A program made the translations under genes and the position numbers. From Fusarium oxysporum f. sp. lycopersici 4287 (Eukaryota; Ascomycota; Sordariomycetes; Hypocreales; Nectriaceae): a stretch of 64,000 nt of DNA. The DNA lies in the NCBI RefSeq assembly GCF_000149955.1, contig NC_030988.1, positions 4,626,618 to 4,690,617 on the forward strand, in the 5' to 3' direction. Of this stretch, positions 10,800 to 21,936 are shown piece by piece; within the stretch, counting starts at the first letter, position 1, and each line of letters opens with the position of its first letter. Under the pieces are notes generated by a model. It was not told the DNA's origin, did no database searches, and saw nothing but the letters and a program-made list of their open reading frames with translations.

Positions 10800-11900
10800 A
10801 TGTCTCAACAAGAATCTGGTTGTTTGATGCTCCTGGATTATACCCGAGATCGAGTTCTGGATTTTAATTCAGACTTGGACTTGAAAAATATTTGCTCTCG
10901 GATGCGCTCGTTATCCATTGAAGCAGATGTTGTTCGAGGCTGGAAAAGTACGATCAAGGCAATTGAAAGCGGCATAGGTTGTGGCAGTCTCATCCAAAAT
11001 TTACATTCATACCTGAAATTCCTTTTTGGCAATGAAAAAGGCAACAGGAAACGACAATATGTCATCGATAAGTTGAAGGAATTCGACTTCAACCTCACGG
11101 TGCTAGTTGGGCTATCGTGTCCAGAAGCAAAAGATATAGATATAAGTATCTACAATGCCATCGTCACTCTGTACCCGACGCTTACAAAGTATTATCATTT
11201 GACTGTAGTTTTCAGTCACAAGACTATACGAAACGGGATTTTACAAAAAATGATTACACGTGTTTCAGGGAATCCCGATTGGCAGAGCGGTAAGGAGATA
11301 CCAGCACGCTGCTTGATCATTAACTAAAGAACCAGGCTTGAACCAGTTGCAGGGTCTTGCAGAAACAGAGCCACGAACAAACAGGAAGCATGGTAGAGAT
11401 GACGGGGAACAAGTCAAACCTGAATTTGCCGAGCGTCCCTTGAGACAGAGACCAGAACCTAGCCATGGTCATGGCTGTTCCATCTCAGAGAACAACCAGC
11501 GGCTGACACAATCAGAGGATGTTGAAAAACATAATGACAAGCCAAATAACAAGAATGACAGAGAAATTGACAAGCAATCAACCAAAGGTAAGATGTATTG
11601 AGATCCCCCTCTGTATAAAATATGTCTTGGTTGAGGTGTGCTTACCAATGTATAGACCCGGAGCCGGAAGGAGACGTCTACGAGTTGCATAAATTGAGTC
11701 TCATAGACTTGGTGTTTAAATCTGATCTTGTCACCGCAATCATCCTGACCGTTCTGCGGCCTCCCAAAAATCCATCCTCGGAATCAGCCCCGGACTCATC
11801 CAAAGGTTCCTTCTTCACAATATGGGCAGAACGAACGTTAGGCACTGAGGTAGCCGAGCAACGTACTGTGAAGCCAATCTGGGTGTTACAGCAAACCTGA
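10800..11900 (+). CDS. Hypothetical three-exon protein (328 aa)
   Basis: Exons 10800-11289, 11336-11587 and 11656-11900 join in phase. The introns are 46 nt (GTAAGG...ACCAG) and 68 nt (GTAAGA...TATAG). The product begins MSQQESGCLMLLDYTRDR. Its first 165 residues look globular and helical. The middle is hydrophilic and charged, with NDKPNNKNDREID-like low complexity around residues 195-250. A second ordered stretch follows (YELHKLSLIDLVFKSD). No signal peptide, membrane segment or known motif is visible. The start codon lies directly after the 17-bp minisatellite, so the leader or core promoter is repeat-derived. It converges on the next gene with only 25 bp between stop codons. Function unknown. 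Confidence 0.6.
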
Positions 11901-11925
11901 CAATATGAAACAGGGATGCTTTCGA

Positions 11926-12726
11926 CTAAGCGGTCAAGCAGTTGGGGCGCAATAAGTTTCGATCAACGAGCGTCCTACAAACGCCTTTCACCCCATCTGG
12001 AAGAGGTGCACCCACGTTGTATTTTTCATGGCGGCCACTTGGATTCATGGCATGCGTTTCCCCCGCCGTGTACCCCCGAGGAGAAAATATCCAACAAGTA
12101 GTATTTCCGGGTTCCAAACCGTTCAGATATTCAGCATCCACCATGATTGTCTGATCCTCGAAGGCAATTTCTGACATGAGTTGATCTTGGAACTCAGGGA
12201 GTAGGACTTGGAGAGCAACCTCGGAACAGAGCGAGTTTATGAGTATGTATTTGATGAAATCATCGAGGAATCTTTCGGGAATATTTTCTTTATAACAACC
12301 CTCATGGTACTCATATGGGATAAGCTCGCCATCATGAACTACAAAGATGTGTCCGTGAATGTTACCGGGGTCAACATCGTCAATGCTCCGTTGTTGAGTC
12401 CAACGGCATAAAGGTGCAGTAGAAGTCGTTCCGAGTAATATTCGATCTTCGTCCAACTTAAAATGCCCATGTCTCGAGTGAATTGCAAACTTCTTATAGA
12501 CTTTGTGATTGACAAATATTTTCTGAAGGTTTGGGAGGTGAGCCTCGATCGATGTGCGACTAGTGTCCTCGGTGTTGCAATTATATCTATACTTATGGTT
12601 AAATCGCCTTCTTGAACGCTTGGGTATCACAGTGACGTGCATCTTACGACTCTTGCAAAAAGTATCTGCTGTAACAGGACAGTTTAATCCAGGGACTTGT
12701 CGAGTGATGCTGGCCATGGTCGACAT
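11926..12726 (-). CDS. Hypothetical protein (266 aa)
   Basis: An uninterrupted frame of 266 codons, starting MSTMASITRQVPGL. It has a basic stretch (PKRSRRRFNHKYRY, about residues 35-48), then an ordered-looking region (HGHFKLDEDRILLG; HGHIFVVHDGELIPYEYHEG) and a C-terminal segment with PSGRHEKYNVGAPLPDG. It has no transmembrane helix and no recognised family. It is tail-to-tail with the 10800 gene. The length and the non-repetitive, balanced composition support coding. An upstream exon is possible. Confidence 0.5.
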   Translation of the reverse strand: MSTMASITRQVPGLNCPVTADTFCKSRKMHVTVIPKRSRRRFNHKYRYNCNTEDTSRTSIEAHLPNLQKIFVNHKVYKKFAIHSRHGHFKLDEDRILLGTTSTAPLCRWTQQRSIDDVDPGNIHGHIFVVHDGELIPYEYHEGCYKENIPERFLDDFIKYILINSLCSEVALQVLLPEFQDQLMSEIAFEDQTIMVDAEYLNGLEPGNTTCWIFSPRGYTAGETHAMNPSGRHEKYNVGAPLPDGVKGVCRTLVDRNLLRPNCLTA

Positions 12727-13800
12727 TGCCTCATCAGATGCGCGCGACGAGCAAAAAGAAAAAGGTGGAGGGGGGTGGGAGGTGGAAGAGAGATAAATGC
12801 AGGTTCAGACTTTCCGGCAATGTCGAGCCGCGGGGATTCAAGTAAGAAAATTCCGATTTAAGATGTCGCAAGGTGAAAAAGCAGTGTAGCACTGGAGGAG
12901 AAAAATCCCGCTGTGGCGAGTTTGATGGCAGCATGAGAGGGGCGCTCGAGAGTACCATGGCTAAATAAGGAAGACGAAATTTTATCAACCGATGGGAGGA
13001 GGGGTAATTCACGGTAGCCGGGTCGGCACGTGTCATCAAACTTAGGGTATGACATCTCCCAAGCAGCACGGGATTGCTTGCATATCATGACAGAAACGGG
13101 TGATCGGCTTAAGCATCTGGTTGATGCAGCCATGCAGGAATTGCCTCATATCCTGGCTTATCACAGGCCATGCATCATGTCAGCCAATGATCATGTCACC
13201 TCCTGACTATGCTACACCACTACTTCGATCGTTCTTTTCCTTTGTTAGTGCACTAACAAAGGAAAGTGGGAATCTGATGACGTACTTATCTAAAGATCTA
13301 TTACAACACTATCAGCGTCCACGAAAGAGCAATATCATCTAGGCCACATTAGGACAACTAAGCGAAGCAAATACCCTAGCCCTTTGTTGACGCACACTTT
13401 CGACAGCACATCGCTCCCAATGATCCCATTCCATCTAGACAAACCAGTAGGTAAAAAAGGCAAAAATACCTCACTGGCGCAGTAACTTCGTTAGGCAATG
13501 TGTCATTGGCGACTGGCGGTTCTCAAATATTCACATGTTAAGAATCAATGAGGTATGCACGGTCCGGCACGAGCCTTTGTGCATTAAAAGCGAACCTTGA
13601 AGTAAACATGCATTCACGTAAGTTAACCGGGACACCTGTTACTAACTTGCTTGCAGAAGGTAATTGTTATTATCGACCATGACGTCATGTCAGCCAAAGA
13701 CTGCCACGCACGACGCCTCGACTACCCTACACGACACTGCCTGCTCCCAATACCATCGAGATATAAGCTCTCTCCTGTAAAAACTTTTTCCTGGCACCCG
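12727..13800. other. Intergenic
   Basis: No supportable gene. It contains the perfect palindrome at 13236-13265 (listed separately). Confidence 0.4.
13236..13265. repeat. 30-bp perfect palindrome
   Basis: The half-site TTTCCTTTGTTAGTG is followed at once by its exact reverse complement, with no spacer. One base further out the symmetry ends. It may be a footprint or minimal form of a terminal-inverted-repeat element, or a dimeric protein site (inference). Confidence 0.85.
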
Positions 13801-13884
13801 CTGTTAGCGCGCTGCTAGGGCAGAAAGCTTTTGCAGGCCAAAATGGCAGCAAAGGCAGCTGTGGGGCTAGCGGGGCCCTAACAG
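13801..13884. mobile_element. MITE-like hairpin element, copy 1
   Basis: Begins CTGTTAGCGC and ends CCCTAACAG, so the ends are inverted repeats. The interior contains GCCAAAATGG. It is similar along its length to the element at 14788-14870, including a shared CACCCG just outside the left end, so the real unit may start a few bases further left. I find no clear target-site duplication. Confidence 0.55.
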
Positions 13885-14787
13885 CTGCCTGAAGAAAGGG
13901 ATTCAGAGAGTTGACCTTTCTTCGTGACGAGTGCCTGCAACGACATTGAGCTTCGCGAGCTCTTGACATCACCTTCGGGCGCTACTTCTTACGTGTTGTT
14001 TGCGGCTTCTCCTTACCCCGACATTCCGGCTTCGCGAGCCTTCGACAATCCGGGCTCAGCGCCCTCGATTGTCCCCCGTACGACCGAACTCTGCTGCCCG
14101 GAACGCAACCGGGCTTCGACAATTTGTCTCACTGGCTGAGACCACTTGACAAAACCGCCGGGTCGAATGGTACAGAGCTTGCCTGGAGACCGTGGAATGA
14201 GGCGACTACCTCGTCCCACAGAGCAGCGTTGTAGCCGCCTTGGGGGTTTCTCCTGCAAGGGTTTATCCCAAGGATGCACGGTTCTAGGGTTGCAGCTACT
14301 GGCGATCTTAGGGGATCATGGACTTCCTGTCTCAGGGTATGGAAAGCTTCTTGATCTATCTGTACAAGAGAATTCTAGGCTGGAGAGGAATAGTTCCCGC
14401 TGACGGGATGCCCTCTTGAAAGTATAGCGCCTTTGTGCTGATGATATGCTGGATGAACTAGATAGAAGCATTGCTGGGAGGGAAGCTCTGCTGAGATCAA
14501 CTGTATTGATGTCCATGGGACGTGCTTCAAACGACAACTACTGTAGAGTTGGCTACGAGTAGAGAGGTGCCTTTTGGAGGTAATGAGTACAAAACGCTCG
14601 AGCATGTATACGGCTCCGATCCCAAGAGGCCTTGCAGATGATCCGAGCGAGAATCAGCACGGCAGCGACTGTAGATAGTTTAGCTTAGCACGTCCTGTGC
14701 TCCATTAGGAGACTTTTTGGGGCCTACGGCCCCCGGGACGAAAAATATACATAACATAAGAACATGACTATTTTTCCTCCACACCCG
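13885..14787. other. Intergenic between two hairpin elements
   Basis: No gene supported. Around 14430-14560 a plus-strand frame reads plausibly (CADDMLDELDRSIAGRE) but is closed on both sides, so it may be a relic. A GC-rich palindromic patch (GGGGCCTACGGCCCC) sits near 14718. Confidence 0.35.
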
Positions 14788-14870
14788 CTGTTAGCGCTTC
14801 GCTAGGGTCAAGAATTTTGGGCGCCAAAATGGTGGGAAGTGTAGTAGTGGTGTTAACAGGGCTCTAACAG
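14788..14870. mobile_element. MITE-like hairpin element, copy 2
   Basis: Begins CTGTTAGCGC and ends GCTCTAACAG, the same ends and orientation as copy 1, with the same GCCAAAATGG core. Divergence between copies is visible but the two align end to end. Confidence 0.55.
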
Positions 14871-15306
14871 TTCTAGGAGGAATATATGACATGTGTCCCC
14901 TATGGCAGCCCAGTGTTATCACATCCTCGGAACCGTGGGTGCTATTGTCGAGCATGAAGCACCACACGGGATGAGCCATCATCTCAATCAGCTGGGTATA
15001 GAAGCGTTTTCGTCGCATCGGCGTATCGTTCGTTAACGAATGCCTGCGTGAGGGGGTACTGATCGGTCGCGTCTTGATGCCGTTCGAGGACGATTCGGGA
15101 GACTGAGCGCGATGTAATGGAAGGCCAGCGAAAGAATGATTGTGGTTGCGTGCGCGCGAAAACAAAAGATGGGAGAGGAACGCTCGCTCGCTCGCTTGCT
15201 TGTCGATCTCCATTTGGCGAAAGCGGGGACGTGTTTTCCGGCTAAACCTTGTTTCGTAGTCGTCGCCCCCGAAGGGATCAATCAGCCAGGGCAATTCGGC
15301 ATGCAC
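14791..15306 (-). CDS. Possible hypothetical protein (171 aa)
   Basis: An uninterrupted minus-strand frame starting MHAELPWLIDPFGGDDYE. It has a basic Arg/Ser-rich middle and no recognised motif. Its last codons run into the MITE-like element at 14788-14870, so a genuine gene here would have its 3' end supplied by that element. No introns or other support. Confidence 0.22.
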   Translation of the reverse strand: MHAELPWLIDPFGGDDYETRFSRKTRPRFRQMEIDKQASERAFLSHLLFSRARNHNHSFAGLPLHRAQSPESSSNGIKTRPISTPSRRHSLTNDTPMRRKRFYTQLIEMMAHPVWCFMLDNSTHGSEDVITLGCHRGHMSYIPPRTVRALLTPLLHFPPFWRPKFLTLAKR

Positions 15307-16559
15307 TTTGGTACTGACAGCTTGAGATCAAACCTTGCAGCAGACCAGTGCACAGAAATAGACGGCATGTATAGGGTAAGGAAATCTGGGACTGTTCATC
15401 CTCGATTCGTCATAGCGCAAGTCCACCCCGGCAATTTTGGATGAAGTGGATTGGCCTCCTTTATTTTTAGCAAACTAAGTTTGCAAATGCGGGGAGATCT
15501 CGACGTACCAACCAGGTCAGCCCAGTTAGATAGTATTCATGGCCTTTACAACCTGCACCATCTCTATAGTCTTAGCGGATTGTAAAAGTCGGCGCGGCTG
15601 TGGGCATGCTTGTTGCGAAATAGATGTGACTCCGCAAATGGAGATGCCCGCGGCTGTGACGGATACCTCTAGTGTTTACCCAGCGAACAATCTCATCTGG
15701 GCCAGGATCTGGATGGAGTGGAGCAAAAGGGACTTCTTGCATGTTGAACGACACTACAGTAGTTCATCGATCAACCATGCTCTTTCCGCAGTGGACAATG
15801 GGACGCTGTGAAGTGCTGATGGGCGATGGGTAACGCACTCAACCCTGGCCGCCACAACGGTCGAATTCAATCAGAAACGTCGCCACGCTAGCCTAACTTG
15901 GATGTGTGTTTGGGCTCTACCTGAGCGGTAGAGCGACCCCTGGGTGTGAAGGCTCGTCTCGACAGGGAACACACGCCTCACTTATATGCTAACGGTTCCC
16001 AACCGCGTCAATACTTTAACTCAGCTGCCCACCGCCATACAGGTTTCAATACGGGAGGACCTCTACTACTATACCACATGGCTGATAGACACTAAGACGC
16101 CGACATCACAAGTGATCTACTCTCTGAAGATTTGACGTAGCAAGCTTATTGCTTCATCTCGATCTCACAAACACAGTTGACGTCTCTGGAATCAACTCAA
16201 CTATCTAAACCGTGGAAGAAGACATAAAGATTCGCGGCCCCTGATACACAACGAGTTCAAGTAGTGCCAGGCTTCTCGAAACCGCTGCAGCCTACACATC
16301 TTCAACCGAAAAACCAGCAAAAGTCGCCGAGCTGGCCCATCTCAAGAGCGAATCTCCGCTCTGCCTCTTGCGGGCATAGTTACCGCCATCCATCGTGGGT
16401 GGTCAGGCTGTCGAGGTGGATTTTGCCGCTCTTCTGAAGGCATCTGGATCTTATGAGCCTTTTGTCTCGCCGCCTCACCAGACCCGGCGTGTTCCAGCTC
16501 TCACTTATCAGCAATTCTCCCTCAAGGCATCGCCAGGTCTACGGGTCGCTTCAACACAG
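15307..16559. other. Intergenic and leader of the MYB gene
   Basis: From about 16380 the reading frame of the MYB gene is already open and protein-like (for example ALTYQQFSLKASPGLRV) but has no ATG before 16560, so an unspliced upstream exon may exist. An inverted repeat GCTCTACC/GGTAGAGC near 15914 resembles part of a tRNA but does not fold as one. Confidence 0.4.
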
Positions 16560-17976
16560 ATGTCGGGCAGACGTGGTATGCCTCCTCATGCTGCAGATCA
16601 GCCACCCGTGAAGAAGCGCGGCAAGTGGTCACGGGAGGAAAATGCGCTTATCATCAAGCTTCGACGATGTAATACCACATGGGATAATATCTCAAACCAT
16701 CTGCCTGGCCGGAGTGCTACCGGCTGCCGCCAACATTACCAAGCGCACCTCGAAGGACGAAGTGAATGTGACGAAGAGCTCAAGAACAAACCCGCTAGAC
16801 TCTACGAGAGGTAAGGAGGCAGTATGCTTGAGCCAAACTTCTAGGATACGCACTAACAAGACTGTAGGTCCAAATCAGAGATGCGGGCCGAAGTTGCTGA
16901 AGTGATGGCAGTCCCAAGGCCAACAGCGGAGGCTATGCAGTGGCAGCTCGGTGAAGCAGATATGGCCCGACGTACAGGCGCCATCCCTTCCTCTCTGGCT
17001 GCAGTTAATGTTGATAGGAACTACAATTTTCTAAGTTCACCCTTACCGAGGGAACTTAACTCGCAGCACTCTTCACTACAAAATGATGGCTTCCCGTGCG
17101 TCGTTGCGGTTCAACACCCAAGCTTTTGCGATAAATCGTTCCCCGACTTATCGGAGCACAAGTAGGTAGTGCTGATAACACCTCATCATAGTAAATTCAC
17201 TAACATATCCAAGTGTGCACCTTAACCGTTGCCATTCACCTATGGACTGGTGCAAAGACTGTCTGCAAAAGGTCTGTTGCGACTTAAGAGAAGAGGCTGT
17301 AGCCAAGGCAATGGCCATTCACGAGAAAAGCTGCACGAAAAACCCCACGGAGAAGAACAAGCTCCGTTGGCAAAAACACTACATTATTGACGACGGGGTG
17401 TGGATGGATTTTAAGCGGAAAAAATGGAAAGACATTGATGTTCCTAAGAAATTTGATCAAGATGGTCACCGGGAACCTGTTCCTCAGAGGAGGTGGAGAC
17501 AGATTAGCGAATTGATCTTTCCCAGCAGGCCTACAGACACGCTACCATCGGCTACCTGCCAAAAGTCAATTCTTTTACCGCACCCTTTGCCTGCGATCCC
17601 TGATCCCGCCGAAGTTCAGTATCCTCGTGGCAAAGAAAAACAGCGGAATGGCTTACGCCAAAAATCGCTGATCTGCCCCCCACGTCCTTCCGCTGTTTTT
17701 CCTGACCCCTCAGAGTATGCACCAGGGCCACGTTTAGCTCCAACCCAATACCAACTGCCACCTCGTACGCTTCCTGGGGTTGCTGAACTCACCAGTGGCG
17801 TCAGCCCCTATATCAAGTCTGCTGCAGTACCTAACATAGGCCCTATAACTGGGGCCAGCCAAGGTTCTACGTATTCAAGCTTCGCGAGTTACTCGTTTGC
17901 ATGGGCCGGGTCTAAACGAAGAGCTCCCTCAGAGCAATGCCACCACAAAGCAAACCAGCGGCGCCGAATCACATAG
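16560..17976 (+). CDS. MYB/SANT-like DNA-binding protein with Cys-rich tail
   Basis: Exons 16560-16810, 16868-17161 and 17214-17976 join in phase (435 residues from this ATG). Introns are 57 and 52 nt, each with a CTAAC branch. A single MYB-like repeat occupies about residues 18-70: KKRGKWSREENALIIKL, then TTWDNISNHLPGRSATGCR and QHYQ, with W23 and W41 in conserved positions. The frame stays open upstream to 16380 without an ATG, so the N-terminus may be longer. Exon 3 adds a Cys/His cluster (CHSPMDWCKDCLQKVCC) and then a Pro-rich, low-complexity tail. If intron 2 is retained the protein stops at once (CACAAG-TAG), removing that tail. Family: single-repeat MYB proteins common in Fusarium; likely a nuclear DNA binder. 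Confidence 0.78.
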
Positions 17977-20206
17977 CTTACACCTCCCTAGGTAATTATA
18001 TCTGATACGGACTTCGGAATCCTCTTGGATGGTTTTGGGTCCTGATCTTGCTGTTAATCTTGGTGACAAGAAAATCTTGTTACTTCTGTTGTTCTTCTCT
18101 GTTTCTTTCTTTTTATCTTGCCCTAATCTATCATGAAGGCCATACTCAGCGGCCGTAATTACTATCTCCTACGAGTCTCATTTGGAGAGTTAAAGAATAT
18201 CGAAATACATAACGTTAAAAACCTATGTTCACTAGACAAAGTGGTCAAGTTATCGGGTGCTGGAATGGCCGAAACACAATCGACTGATGAGCTCCGTTGT
18301 AGCAGACAATCGTGTACACGCATTAGACTTTGCGATGCCTATCTAAAAATTCGGGTGGAGTGACTATTCAGGTATGTGCAAGCTATGTATAATGTATTGT
18401 TAATTGATTGCTTGATGTCTGTATCAAATCTCGAGAAAGTGTTTGCTTCCATCCAGCCAACTCGATGTAGGAACCAATATGGCTTGAACAGTGGCTTGGC
18501 TGACCCCCGCACAAGAGTTGGTGTGGCGAATATGGGTCTTGCGCCTTCATTTGAAACGCCTGCGGACCGTGGTGCACAGAAGATCTTTACAAAGTGGAGG
18601 GCAATCTTGTGGTATCTCATTGCGGGTGCCTGATCAACCACCGCTCCTACCCGCCAGGGAACGGAAATAAGGCTGATGCGCTGGATGCTAGCGTCCCGGG
18701 GAAAGCATGGTTCTAGCCCCCAACATGAGCAGATCCCTCGTAACCGACCATGCGCCGGGTATGACAGTACCCCCACTATCTTATCCAGCTCTGCTTGCCG
18801 TGACAGGGATTCATGGCGTGTGTCGCCCCCATCGAGAAACCGAGATGCTGACCGAGACTAGCGTGTGGGACTGTTAAGCATTGTTGGCCGTTTCGAGTTA
18901 CATACACAGTGCCTTTCATGAGGTAATTTAAACAGCAATTACTAGTACTTCCTCATATGGGCCCTTGACAGATCTCACTAGCCAAAATCGTGATTGCGAT
19001 CCGTAACGATGAACAAACCGGATTTTATCCATGAGAGACACATGGACAAGACTCACCAACTTTGCTGTTGGCCATTTCATCAACTTAGCAGGCTCGTAGA
19101 CGCTACTGCGTCGAGTAGAAGGCATGGATCGAGCCACCACAGGAGTTTCACAGCTCACCATCATCTCGGGATCAATTTTTCTGTTGGAGCCAGCATGACT
19201 CCCGCTGTCGTTTGAAAGGAACCACGTAGTCATTTTCTTCGACGTTTTCAAGTTGTTAGTTGAAGCTGCATCTCGTTGGGCCGACTCATTCATGTCTCTA
19301 TGCTGCAATTGACTTCAGAACTGACAGTTGGTGTTCCAAACTTGGCCACTGTGCTGAGAAGGATGCTCCAGATGTCCAGTACACTCAAACGATCATTGGA
19401 TGATTGATATGAATTGACGTGAATTGATCCCTGACCAACTGAAAAAACGTGTATTGTAGAAGGTCTTGTGTTGAGCGCACACGCCCCTCCAATAGGAACC
19501 CCCAAAAATAAGACACGGGACGTGGGGATGGGCCTGCTGATATGGCCCCTCTATGACTGTTGATGCTACTCGCGAAGCGGCAACGGCGCCTGGAAAGGGG
19601 ATAGAATGGCGAACCGATAGACATAGGAATTGCTAAAGCACCCTAAATACCGTATTTGACGCAGAGTACCTGTGTCAAGTCTCCATACCTGACAGCGTCG
19701 CGGCTTGTTGGTTTCGTTGCCCCGTGATAGTCTAGCCAATCAATCTTGCTGTCGCCCGCATGAAGGAACAGCTCATGCAGGGTGGTGCGCAAAGATATCA
19801 AAGCTCGTTCCCGCGCTCGCTAAAGCTATTGAGATGGTGTCATGTTGACGGGGAAGCCTATCCGGTAGGTCAATATGGAGCTAGAAACTAGCCCTCTTCT
19901 GGCTTCTCCCACCAAGAGACATGATTGAGCAATTGAGGATGCATTGACTTGCAAGGGGCAACATCTAACATCTTTTTTTTTTGCTTCTGGTGGTTTACAC
20001 CCACGTGTCTCGGTATGGCATGTTTGGCTTATATAGTGGGAGTACCCAGCATACCAGCATGTTTAGCTGTTGTGTCAGTCATCATTGCTACATTATTTTG
20101 TTCCTAATTTTTGAACCTGTCTTGTTCCCGACGCTCCTTTTGTAGACGACTGCACATTCTACGACTACACTATTATCAACAAAACACTATTTAATTCTCA
20201 TTTACA
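17977..20206. other. Intergenic; promoter of the DUF1752/DUF3295 gene at right end
   Basis: Short frames occur on both strands (the longest at 18339-18776, minus) without motifs or splice support. A T-run at 19972-19982 and a TATA-like CTTATATAG near 20028 precede the gene at 20207. Confidence 0.4.
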
Positions 20207-21936
20207 ATGCCCTTCGGTCTAGATACTCACTTCTTGACCGTGGATGCGAATGCCATCTACAAGGTCAACACTGGCGATCTCACTAACCTGTATAGCATGT
20301 TGACTGGTAAGTTGATCTTATATACGTTAACTTCTCATGTGCTAATATGCCAGTCTTCTCTCGATGTGGAGACTCTATTGAACATGGACGAAGACTAGAG
20401 AATTTCAGCTGGCGAAGTTGGCCAATCCTGAAAAAAGAGACCTTTGTTGTCTACAACGAGGAAACGACGGCTCCTACCCCTGAGACTCTTCCGCAGAACA
20501 TTTCTTCCGGGTCGAGTATATCTGATCTGCCTCAACTATCTGACAGTGTTGCGTCTCTCGTAGACGAAGAGGCCCTCGATTTTACTTCAGTATCAGCACC
20601 ACTTGAGGTCGCCCGCCCTCGTGTACGACGTACAGACTCTTACGCAAGTACCGGAAGCAAGCGTGGATGCCACATCAGCTCTGGTAACTTTAGGGAGATG
20701 ATTGTTTCTATCGTCGAGGACAACGGTCTTCTGTCGGCTCCTCCTCCTGTTGCTCCTATTACCAAGGAGTCCTTGACAGTTCTTCCTGCTTGCGAGCGAT
20801 CTGGTTCCGACTCTCAATCACCTGTGAAGTCTACTGCAGCTTCAGAGGGCTCACCAAAGCCTTCCCCTCAAAGCCCTCCCCTCACTACTTTTGTGCGCGG
20901 CTTCCATCCTCGTCGAGTTTCTATCTCTAGAACTACTGGCGCTGCTCAATCATCAGACGCGATTCCCGAGCCCAAGTCGTCGCTTGCTGCCAAGGTGGCG
21001 CAATCGAAGAAGCCCACCCGCTTTGCGCTTGGTGGCTCATGTTCGTCTAGTGAGCAGGACCAAAGCTTCGGCAACAGCAAGTCCTCCATCCCCATCATCA
21101 AGAAGCCCGTGTGTCAGATCGGCGACTCGTCTGAAGAGGACGGCTCCATGAAGAGTGCCATGGCTTCATCTCGACCTAACCCGCTCCTCTCTGCACGCAA
21201 GAAGCAGGCTTCGTTCAGTAACAACGTCATGACACGAACAATCGATGATGAAGCTGCTGTAGACTCGGATACTGACGACTACATCGACGAGAGTGCCATT
21301 GATGACGATGACGACTCTTCAGACTGGGAGGACGCAATGGGGGAGAGCGGCAAATCCAGCATGGACCACAAGTTCTTCCAGCGAGTGGACTCTAAGCCCA
21401 ACTTGACCTCGCGACGATCGCTTATTACTCTCATGTTTGCTGAGAATGATCGCGCCCGCAATCTTGGTAACCACGCTTCCCACTCGACATCGGCCATTCT
21501 CCGATCTCGTACGGCCCATGGCCTGTCGCTCGGTGCTTCACGTCATGATTCTGACGCGGCTCCCCTGATGATGAAGGGTAAGCGTCTTCCAGGTCTCAAG
21601 CCTATTCATGTACCAAGGCCTAACGCTCAGACCATCATGACCGGCCCCCAACACATCCAGCCTCAAGCTGCGCTGTCACCTCGCACCACTCGTCGCAACA
21701 TGTTGGGGACTGAGTTAACCGAGTCTCTTCGACGTCACCTCCTCTGGGAACGACAGGTGAAGTCGTCGACAGCCAATGCCGTCCTCAAGCGACGACATAC
21801 ATCACACGGCGTGGCCGACCTGAAGCAGTATCCAGAGAAGTCTTGCATGAAGAAGAGCGAGGATGTAAACGCGAGCAGCTGGAACCGATACTTTTCCAAG
21901 GAGGCTACCGATGGATACCACTCCAAGGGCTGGTGA
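20207..21936 (+). CDS. DUF1752/DUF3295 (AreA N-terminal-like) protein
   Basis: Exons 20207-20306 and 20354-21936 join in phase (560 residues); the 47-nt intron runs GTAAGT...GCCAG. The N-terminus matches the DUF1752 (GATA-AreA type) pattern: LYSMLTVFSRCGDSIEHG then RRLENFSWRSW. The middle is Ser/Pro-rich and disordered, with an acidic block near residues 315-345 (DSDTDDYIDESAIDDDDD). The C-terminus has the DUF3295 signature: TTRRNMLGTELTESLRRHL, then LLWERQ and TANAVLKRRHTSHG. Family members are fungal, poorly characterised and thought to act in nutrient or TOR-linked regulation. The W-to-T loop (WPILKKETF) looks slightly longer than I would expect. The frame is intact, and a TATA-like box lies about 170 bp upstream. 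Confidence 0.85.

Noticed and set aside
15905..15985. tRNA-like sequence (GCTCTACC...GGTAGAGC with a CTGAGC stretch)
   Set aside because: Only a D-arm-like hairpin is present. No anticodon arm, T-loop consensus (GGTTCGANNC) or 7-bp acceptor stem can be assembled around it.
18339..18776. 145-residue minus-strand frame
   Set aside because: No motif, splice support or start context. An overlapping plus-strand frame is equally long-lived, typical of chance.
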